DNA of 64,000 bases, taken from NCBI GenBank assembly GCA_046330435.1, contig JAXLST010000006.1, forward strand, positions 310,001 through 374,000, given 5' to 3'. Below are positions 57,934-64,000 of the stretch, piece after piece (position 1 is the stretch's first letter; each line of letters begins with the position of its first letter). The notes under the pieces were generated by a model, which did no database searches, had not been told where the DNA came from, and saw only the letters and a list, made by a program, of their open reading frames with translations. This DNA is from Ga0077560 sp046330435 (GTDB lineage Bacteria; Actinomycetota; Thermoleophilia; Miltoncostaeales; Miltoncostaeaceae). The position numbers were made by a program, and so were the translations under genes.

Positions 57934-59867
57934 GTGTCCCTGTCCCCTTCGGTACCCGGTTGCCTCAGGTCTCGGCTCTGGCTTTCGTCGTCGACGAGCC
58001 CGTCCCTGCCGATCCCGAGCGTCGCGGAGATCGCCGCGCCCAGCCCGTCCTCCTGACGGGTGGCGACGCGACGGCGGAGGTCGTCGAGTCCCCTCCTGAG
58101 CGTGTCAGGCGGGAGAGGTGATCTGGTGGCCCGCATGACCTTGCCATAGCGGGTCGAGCGCACCTCTTCGTCGACGTTGAACAACTCCTCGTGGAGCTTC
58201 TCGCCGGGACGGATCCCGACGACCTCCACCTGGATGTCGCGGCCCGGCTCGTGGCCGGACAGCTCGATCATGCGGTGCGCCAGGTCCAGGATCCGGACCG
58301 GCTCGCCCATGTCGAGCACGAAGATGTCACCGCCCTCGGCGATGCCGGTGGCCTCGATCACCAGCTGCACCGCCTCGGGGATGGTCATGAAGAACCGGGT
58401 CATCTCGGCGTGCGTGACCGTGACCGGCCCGCCCGCGGCGATCTGCCGGCGGAAGATGGGGAGCACCGAGCCGCTGCTGCCCAGCACGTTGCCGAACCGG
58501 ACCGCGGCGAAGCGGGTGCCCGACGACGTGCCGCGCGCCTCGATGATCCGCTCGCCCAGCGCCTTGGTGGCGCCCATCACGGTCTTCGGCTCCACGGCCT
58601 TGTCGGTGGAGATGAGGCAGAAGCGCTCAACCCCGTGCCGCTCGGCGAGATCCGCCATGAGCTCGGTGGCCAGCGCGTTGTTCGCGACGGCCTGCAGCGG
58701 GTTGAGCTCCATCATCGGCACGTGCTTGTACGCGGCGGCGTGGAACACGATCTGCGGCCGGTGCTCGGCGAAGGCGCGGCTCATCGCGGCCTCGTCCTTG
58801 CAGTCGGCGATGACCGGCACGAGGCCCGACCAGCCGCGCTCGCGCAGCTCCAGGTCGATCTCGAACAGGTTGTTCTCGGCGTGGTCGACCATCACCAGCC
58901 GCCGGGCGCCGAGGGCCGCGACCTGCCGGCAGAGCTCGCTGCCGATGGACCCGCCCGCGCCGGTCACCATCACGGTGCGGCCGTTGAGGTACCGGGCGAC
59001 CTTCGCCAGGTCGATCTCCACGGGCGCGCGGCCCAGCACGTCCTCCACGCGAACCTCGCGAAGGCGGCGCACCGTGACGTCGCCGGTGATGAGCTCCGGA
59101 AGGCTCGGCAGGGTGGTGCAGCGCACGCCGGCGCGGCGGCACGCCTCGGCGACGTCGCGGCGCACCATGCCGGGCGCGGAGGGCATCGCGATGATGACCT
59201 CGTCCACCTGGTGCTCGCGCAGCAGGCGGGGCAGGTCGGCGCGGGTGCCGCGCGTCTTGACGCCCATCACGCGCATGCCGCGCTTGCGGGGGTCGTCGTC
59301 GATGAGGCCCACCGGGTTGTAGCCCAGGGCCCGGTTGCGCCGCATCTCCCGGATGAGGATGTTGCCCGCGTCGCCCGCGCCCACGATGAGGGCCCGCTTG
59401 CCGCTGGCGACCAGGGCGTTGCGGCCGGGGCGCTCGATCACGCTGCGCACCAGGAACCGGGCGCCGCCCACCAGCACGATGGTGAGCACCAGGTCGGCGA
59501 CCAGCACGCCGCGCGGCACGGGCGCCACGTTGTCGGGACGCCACAGGGTGAGGAGCCCGGTCACGGCGAGGCTGCCCAGCGCGGAGGCCATGACGATGGC
59601 CTGCAGGTCGCGCAGCGATGTGAACCGCCACCACTTGGTGTAGAAGCGGAAGCCCACGAACACCAGCAGCTTCAGGCAGATGACCAGCAGGATCGTCTGG
59701 TCGAACACCCGGTCGAACTTGCGGGTGACCTCCCAGTCGAACCGCAGCTGGAAGGCGAGCCAGTAGGCGAGGGCCACCAGGCCCAGGTCGACGGCGGCCT
59801 GGCCCAGCCGGTGCGCGAGGGCCCGGGTGGTCCACAGGGTCACGACGGCGCGCTCGGAGGGGCTCAT
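57930..59867 (-). CDS. UDP-sugar 4,6-dehydratase/epimerase with membrane anchor (PglF/FlaA1-type)
   Basis: A 645-residue protein. Four to five membrane helices occupy the first about 150 residues (DLGLVALAYWLAFQLRF, ILLVICLKLLVFVGF). A second CoA-binding-like Rossmann domain (about 155-280, LIVGAGDAGNILIREMRRN) precedes the catalytic SDR domain, with GAGGSIGSELCRQVAALG and the later YK-containing SDTKAVEPKTVMGATKALGE segment. It modifies UDP-linked sugars for surface glycans. The ATG overlaps the DUF354 gene stop by 4 bp, and the stop overlaps the small Cys/His gene, so it is the middle of a five-gene operon. Confidence 0.85.
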   Translation of the reverse strand: MSPSERAVVTLWTTRALAHRLGQAAVDLGLVALAYWLAFQLRFDWEVTRKFDRVFDQTILLVICLKLLVFVGFRFYTKWWRFTSLRDLQAIVMASALGSLAVTGLLTLWRPDNVAPVPRGVLVADLVLTIVLVGGARFLVRSVIERPGRNALVASGKRALIVGAGDAGNILIREMRRNRALGYNPVGLIDDDPRKRGMRVMGVKTRGTRADLPRLLREHQVDEVIIAMPSAPGMVRRDVAEACRRAGVRCTTLPSLPELITGDVTVRRLREVRVEDVLGRAPVEIDLAKVARYLNGRTVMVTGAGGSIGSELCRQVAALGARRLVMVDHAENNLFEIDLELRERGWSGLVPVIADCKDEAAMSRAFAEHRPQIVFHAAAYKHVPMMELNPLQAVANNALATELMADLAERHGVERFCLISTDKAVEPKTVMGATKALGERIIEARGTSSGTRFAAVRFGNVLGSSGSVLPIFRRQIAAGGPVTVTHAEMTRFFMTIPEAVQLVIEATGIAEGGDIFVLDMGEPVRILDLAHRMIELSGHEPGRDIQVEVVGIRPGEKLHEELFNVDEEVRSTRYGKVMRATRSPLPPDTLRRGLDDLRRRVATRQEDGLGAAISATLGIGRDGLVDDESQSRDLRQPGTEGDRDT

Positions 59868-60934
59868 GCGTGCACCTGCGCGGGCGCGAGGATGAGGTCG
59901 ATGAGGGCCTCGGGGTCCCGCAGCGGCGGGCGGGCGTCGCGGGCGCGGCGGGCGATCACCAGGTCCTCGGCGCGCTCGAGCCGCAGCAGCCGGCCGTCGG
60001 CGATGAGCGACCGGTCGACGGCCCCCAGGCGGCCCGCGAACGGACTGTAGGCCGGCACGCCCAGCGCGGCGGCCTCGCGGTTCATCGTGCCGCCGGCGCT
60101 CACCACGAGGTCGGCGAGGGCGATGAGGCTCGGGCCGTCGACGGGGCGCTCGGGGACGATGGCGGGGCGCCCGGCGAGCTGCTCGCGCTGCTCGGCGGTG
60201 CGCGGCAGCACCACGGTCTGCACGCCGTCCTCCTCCAGGAGGCGGTCCAGGGTCGCGGCGAACACGTCGGACGACAGGCCCCGGTGGTACAGCGTCACCT
60301 CGGGCGGCGGGCGGAGCACCGCGGTGATCTTCCCGCGGTCCAGCCCCAGCTCGTCCAGCACGCCCTCGTCGGTGCGGTGGTCCGCGAGGTAGTACTCCTC
60401 CTTGAGCCCCGGGTAGCGCACCAGCTTGGGCGAGCGGATCCCGTACCGCCACAGCGCCTGCTCGGGGATCGCGGCCGGCACCAGCACCCGGCTCGCCAGG
60501 CGGCCGTTCCAGTGGTGCATCGCCGCGGCGTACTCGTAGTCGAACATCGTGACCTGCGGGATGCGCGCGGCCCGCGCGGCGAGCGGCTGGTCGGTGCTGC
60601 CGTGCGCGACCGCGAGGTCGAACCCGCCGTCGCGGGCGAACCGCACCAGCTGCGCGCTGCGCGACGCCATGGCCCGGGCCTTGCCGGCCCGCCCGGCGCC
60701 GCCGTGGGCGCCGAACACGCGGTGCTCGATGCCGTACCGCTCCAGCAGCCCGAGGGTCTGCGCGAAGTCGCGGGCGGTGACGGTGACCTCGTGGCCGCGG
60801 GCCCGCATTCGGGCGATCAGCGGCGCGAAGATCACCACGTGGGGGGAGTTCGTGAGGTCCACCCAGATCGACAGGGGCCGTCCCGCGGGTCCCCCCGCGG
60901 GCTCGGTCCCGATCGTGAGGGGGCTCACGCTCAC
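59864..60934 (-). CDS. DUF354-family glycosyltransferase-like protein
   Basis: A 356-residue protein resembling DUF354/GT-B proteins of archaeal and bacterial polysaccharide clusters. Signatures: IWVDLTNSPHVVIFAPLIARMRARGHEVTVTARDF, LGLLERYGIEHRVFG, and a C-terminal nucleotide-binding-like half with DLVVSAGGTMNREAAALGVPAYSPFAGRLG. It probably transfers or handles a nucleotide sugar. GTG at 60934 overlaps the aminotransferase stop (GTGA). Within a polysaccharide operon, so a glycan role is inferred. Confidence 0.8.
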   Translation of the reverse strand: MSVSPLTIGTEPAGGPAGRPLSIWVDLTNSPHVVIFAPLIARMRARGHEVTVTARDFAQTLGLLERYGIEHRVFGAHGGAGRAGKARAMASRSAQLVRFARDGGFDLAVAHGSTDQPLAARAARIPQVTMFDYEYAAAMHHWNGRLASRVLVPAAIPEQALWRYGIRSPKLVRYPGLKEEYYLADHRTDEGVLDELGLDRGKITAVLRPPPEVTLYHRGLSSDVFAATLDRLLEEDGVQTVVLPRTAEQREQLAGRPAIVPERPVDGPSLIALADLVVSAGGTMNREAAALGVPAYSPFAGRLGAVDRSLIADGRLLRLERAEDLVIARRARDARPPLRDPEALIDLILAPAQVHA

Positions 60935-62028
60935 CCGGCGGCCACCCCGTCGGCGCTCCGCACCGCGTCCACCACGGATGCGACCTGCTCCTCGGTGAGG
61001 TGCGGGTGCATCGGCAGGGCGAGGGCCGTGTCGGCGCAGGTCTCGGCGACGGGCAGGTCGCCCGGCTTGTAGCCGAGGTGCGCGAAGACCGGCTGCAGGT
61101 GCATGGGGATTCCGTAGTACACGGCGGAGGCGATCCCGCGCTCCTTGAGCGCCGCGCTCACCGACGCGCGGTCGGCATGGCGCGCCATGTACAGGTGGTA
61201 CATGTGGTGCGCGCCGTCGCGCTCGGCCGGGAGGGTCATGACCTCGCCCAGCCCCGCGGCCTCGTACGCGGCGGCGGCGGCGCGGCGGCCGTCGTTCCAC
61301 CCGTCGACGTGACGCAGGAAGATGCGGATGACCGCGGCCTGGAGCTCGTCCAGGCGCGAGTTGTACCCGACCTCCTCGAACACGACCTTGTCACGGCTCC
61401 CATGGAAGCGCAGGCGCCGGACGCGATCGGCGAGCTCCTCGGTGCGGCACACCACCATCCCGCCGTCGCCGATGCCCGGCAGGTTCTTGGTGGGGAAGAA
61501 GCTGATGGTCGCCAGGTCGCCCAGCGCGCCCACCGGGCGGCTCCCGTCGGCCGCGCCGAACGCCTGGGCGGAGTCCTCCACCACCGGCAGCCCGTGGGCC
61601 TCGGCGACGGCGCGGATGGGTGCCATGTCGGCCGGGTGGCCGAAGATGTGCACCGGCAGGATCGCCTTGGTCTTCGCGGTGATCTTGGCCTCGATCAGCG
61701 CGGGGTCCATGCACATGTCGTCCTCGCGGATGTCCACGAAGACGGGGACCGCCCCCAGCCGGGCGATGGCCTCGGCGGTGGCGTAGAAGGTGTACGGCGT
61801 GGTGATGACCTCGTCACCGGGGCCGACGTCCAGGGCGTTGAGCGCGATGACCAGCGCGTCGGTGCCGTTGGCGACGCCCACGCAGGGGCGCCCCTCCATG
61901 CGGGCCGAGACCTCGGCCTCCAGGGTGCTCACCTCGGGACCGAGGATGAAGCGGCCCGAGTCGAGCACGCTCGCGATCGCGCGATCGATCTCAGCGCGAA
62001 GCGGCCCATACTGGGCCCCGATGTCCAT
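60931..62028 (-). CDS. DegT/DnrJ/EryC1-family sugar aminotransferase
   Basis: A 365-residue PLP enzyme that aminates keto-sugars for surface glycans. Conserved motifs: the PLP-binding Lys in ISFFPTKNLPGIGDGGMVV, GVANGTDALVIALNAL, EDSAQAFGA and the substrate-type MYHLYMARHADR. It probably acts after the PglF-like dehydratase in the same operon. It is the first gene of the operon; about 110 bp separates it from the histidine kinase gene and would hold the promoter. Confidence 0.9.
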   Translation of the reverse strand: MDIGAQYGPLRAEIDRAIASVLDSGRFILGPEVSTLEAEVSARMEGRPCVGVANGTDALVIALNALDVGPGDEVITTPYTFYATAEAIARLGAVPVFVDIREDDMCMDPALIEAKITAKTKAILPVHIFGHPADMAPIRAVAEAHGLPVVEDSAQAFGAADGSRPVGALGDLATISFFPTKNLPGIGDGGMVVCRTEELADRVRRLRFHGSRDKVVFEEVGYNSRLDELQAAVIRIFLRHVDGWNDGRRAAAAAYEAAGLGEVMTLPAERDGAHHMYHLYMARHADRASVSAALKERGIASAVYYGIPMHLQPVFAHLGYKPGDLPVAETCADTALALPMHPHLTEEQVASVVDAVRSADGVAAG

Positions 62029-62137
62029 CAGCGGAACGCTCAGCTGCGGTCTCCATGCGTCGGCGGCGGCGCCCTCGGGACGGGCGGCGGCCGGTGGATG
62101 GGGAATCCCGTCACTCGTGGGACGGGCGGACGGCAGT

Positions 62138-63349
62138 CTAACCGGTCGGGAGGTCGGCGGACGCCGCCAGGTTCCCGCCCACCGTTCCGGGCCGTTCCTC
62201 GGTGCCCGGGAAGACCGACGCCATGGGGATGGTGACGGTCATCGTGGTCCCGAAGCCCTCGCGTGAGCGGACCTCGGCGCGGCCGCCGGCACGCTCGGCG
62301 ATGTGCTTCACCAGCGACAGCCCCAGCCCGGTGCCGCCCAGCCCCTTCGAGCGGGAGGCGTCCGCCCGGTAGAAGCGCTCGAAGATGTGCGGCAGGTGGC
62401 GCTCGGCGATCCCCGGGCCGCGGTCCGCGACGATCAGCACCGCGCTGGCGCCCGACGCATCGGGGCGGGCCTCCACCGACACCCGCGCGTTGGGCCCGCC
62501 GTACTTGACGGCGTTCTCCACCAGGTTCTGCACGATGGTCCGGGCCATGCGCTCGGTGAGCGGCACGGGGAGCCTCCCCAGGGCGTGCACGTCCACCGTG
62601 GCGCCCTGCTCGTCCGCCAGCGGGCGCAGGGCGTCCACCGACGCCCGGGCCGCGTCGCACAGGTCCGTCCGCTCCGACGCGTCACCGGGGGACGCCTCCA
62701 GCTCCGACAGGAACAGGATGTCGGTGATGAGCGCCTCCAGGCGGCCCGTCTCGGCGATCGCGCGGTTCGTGAACCGCTCCCGCAACTCCGGGGGGATCTC
62801 CTCGTCGGCCAGTGCCTCCAGCATGCCCCGCAGGCCCGTGAGCGGCGTCCGCAGCTCGTGCGACACGTTCGCGACGAACTGCGAGCGCAGCTCCTGGTAG
62901 GCGATCGCCTCGGTGAGGTCCGTGAGGAACAGCAGGCACTCGCGGCCGCCGCGCGCCGGCACGGGCTCGGCGACCACCCGGTAGGTGCGCCGGTCGTCGG
63001 TGAACAGCCGCACCTGCCCCTCCAGCGGCCGGCCCGTCTCGAGGGCGTGCGCGGCGAGCTCGGCGAGGCGGTGCTCGCCGAAGCACTCCAGGAGGAGCCT
63101 CCCGGGTTCCAGGAACGGGAAGCCCTCCCGCGCCCGGGCGTTCGCGGCGATGAGCCGCGTCTGGGAGTCGGCCCTCAGGGCGATCAGCGGGAACCGCTCG
63201 AACGCGTAGTCGGCGGGCCGCTGGTCCAGTGCGTCGGGCACGTCCGGCGGCGGCGGCGCGGACGCCGGACGCGTGTGCACCAGGGCCACCGCCAGGGCAA
63301 TCGCCAGGATCGCCGTCGCGGCGAGGAGCAGCAGCAGGAAGCCGACCAT
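62138..63349 (-). CDS. Sensor histidine kinase (PhoR-like)
   Basis: A 403-residue kinase. A hydrophobic N-terminus (GFLLLLLAATAILAIALAVALV) anchors it. A PAS-like region (about 50-145) is followed by the dimerisation/phospho-acceptor helix with His in NVSHELRTPLTGLRGML, and the ATPase domain with N box IVQNLVENAVKYGG, G1 VADRGPGIAERHLPHIFERFYRAD and G2 GGTGLGLSLVKHI. No response regulator is present in the window. Stands upstream of the polysaccharide operon in the same direction. Confidence 0.9.
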   Translation of the reverse strand: MVGFLLLLLAATAILAIALAVALVHTRPASAPPPPDVPDALDQRPADYAFERFPLIALRADSQTRLIAANARAREGFPFLEPGRLLLECFGEHRLAELAAHALETGRPLEGQVRLFTDDRRTYRVVAEPVPARGGRECLLFLTDLTEAIAYQELRSQFVANVSHELRTPLTGLRGMLEALADEEIPPELRERFTNRAIAETGRLEALITDILFLSELEASPGDASERTDLCDAARASVDALRPLADEQGATVDVHALGRLPVPLTERMARTIVQNLVENAVKYGGPNARVSVEARPDASGASAVLIVADRGPGIAERHLPHIFERFYRADASRSKGLGGTGLGLSLVKHIAERAGGRAEVRSREGFGTTMTVTIPMASVFPGTEERPGTVGGNLAASADLPTG

Positions 63350-63452
63350 GCCCGGAGTATGAAGCCCGGGACGGCCCCTCGGGCATCCTCACGATGTCCT
63401 GACACCGTCATCACCGGGTGCGCGCGACGCGCCTGCTGAGCTTCCCTCCCAC

Positions 63453-64000
63453 ATGCGCCGAGCCCACCTCGCCCTCGCGGCCGCCGCCCTGGCGGTCCCG
63501 GTCCACGCAGTCGCCGCGCCGCCCCCGGTGGAACCGCTGCTGCCGCCGTCCCCGGCGGTGGAGCAGGTGGCCCCCGGCATCGGCTACCAGCGGATCGTCG
63601 ACCCGGGCCCCCAGGTCATCCACGTGATCAAGGCGCAGCCAAGCGGCCTGGTGAGCCTCTCCCCGATCCTCACCGGCGGCGCGACGAGCCGCCGCGGGAA
63701 CCTCGCCGACGCCCTCGCCGCCCGCTCGCCGTCCGGCGGGGTCGTCGCGGTGAACGGCGACTTCTTCAACACGTCCGCCTCCTACCCCAGCGGCATCACG
63801 GTGACCGCCGCCGACGGGCTGGCGAGCGAACCGGAGCCCACCCGATCCGCCCTGGTGCTGGGACCGGACGGCGTCCTCGCCGCGGCGCGCCTCACCCTGA
63901 CCGGCCGCTGGCAGACCACCGACACCACCGGGAACCCGCTGGGCCTGCTGCGGACGTTCTCGGGCATCAACCGCCCGGCGGAACGCACCAGCGAGACCGT
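63453..64000 (+). CDS. Secreted NAGPA/phosphodiester glycosidase-like protein, 3' end outside window
   Basis: The first 182 codons are visible. A signal peptide (LALAAAALAVPVHAVA) leads into GYQRIVDPGPQVIHVIKAQPSG and GVVAVNGDFFNTSASYPSGITV, the NGDFF signature of the NAGPA/DUF2233 phosphodiester-glycosidase family. Related proteins act on extracellular glycans or glycopeptides. Divergent from the histidine kinase, with 103 bp between the starts. Confidence 0.75.
   Translation, partial: MRRAHLALAAAALAVPVHAVAAPPPVEPLLPPSPAVEQVAPGIGYQRIVDPGPQVIHVIKAQPSGLVSLSPILTGGATSRRGNLADALAARSPSGGVVAVNGDFFNTSASYPSGITVTAADGLASEPEPTRSALVLGPDGVLAAARLTLTGRWQTTDTTGNPLGLLRTFSGINRPAERTSET

Overview
This window is bacterial chromosomal DNA of very high GC content, roughly three quarters G+C by eye. 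Genes are tightly packed and often overlap by 4 bp (ATGA or GTGA). A homodimer-type aceE, an ECF sigma factor paired with a CU044_5270-family protein, a VapBC pair and lineage-specific small proteins point to an actinobacterium. The class Thermoleophilia is my best guess, but no rRNA or other marker here proves it. The only RNA gene seen is a tRNA-Ala(TGC). No insertion sequence, prophage or CRISPR array was found, so this looks like a vertically inherited core segment with a few unusual islands.

Layout. 1-6460: small membrane and Hpt proteins, a cupin/barrel/GNAT operon, a large LuxR-type regulator and a divergent luciferase-like monooxygenase. 6516-8280: a secreted five-repeat VCBS/cadherin-like protein broken by two frameshifts. 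8463-14061: the pyruvate dehydrogenase operon aceE-aceF-lpdA. 14271-17869: a probable copper cluster holding a membrane protein, an MbnP-like protein, its diheme enzyme MbnH and a collagen-like protein with a MopE-type metal motif. 17913-20344: a Lon-related protease with an N-terminal frameshift. 21088-23761: a RAM-domain sensor followed by divergent trpD-trpC-trpF, with a decayed partial trpF copy at 24213-24540. 24544-30513: lipoprotein, CU044_5270 protein, ECF sigma factor, 1-Cys peroxiredoxin, LysR regulator, aminotransferase and AhpD-like protein. 31232-35458: OsmC, then a molybdopterin oxidoreductase operon headed by a striking nested hairpin. 35594-42792: methyltransferase, VapBC, secreted protein, WrbA, tRNA-Ala, epimerase, aldo/keto reductase and a PAS protein. 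42976-49851: subtilisin-like protease, a secreted glycosidase-like protein, an orphan phosphosulfolactate synthase (ComA), a NadB-like flavoprotein and a LysR regulator. 49957-52401: zinc-finger-like, HAD and membrane LuxR proteins. 52413-53415: four tandem 253-bp noncoding repeats just before lon. 53536-64000: lon, an HxlR regulator, a five-gene surface-polysaccharide/sensory operon on the minus strand, a histidine kinase and the start of a NAGPA-like secreted protein.

How the genes work together. The aceEF-lpd operon makes acetyl-CoA. The mbnP/mbnH/MopE-like genes probably form one extracytoplasmic metal-handling unit. The peroxiredoxin and its neighbouring LysR gene look like an oxidative-stress pair. 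The DegT, DUF354 and PglF-like genes are a UDP-sugar/polysaccharide pathway fused in one operon to a degenerate-GGDEF sensor.

Sequence-quality caution. Four genes carry apparent frameshifts (near 3235 and 3395, 7165 and 7277, 18058, 45105). At least three of these sites lie at short G or C runs, so assembly or read errors are a real alternative to gene decay.
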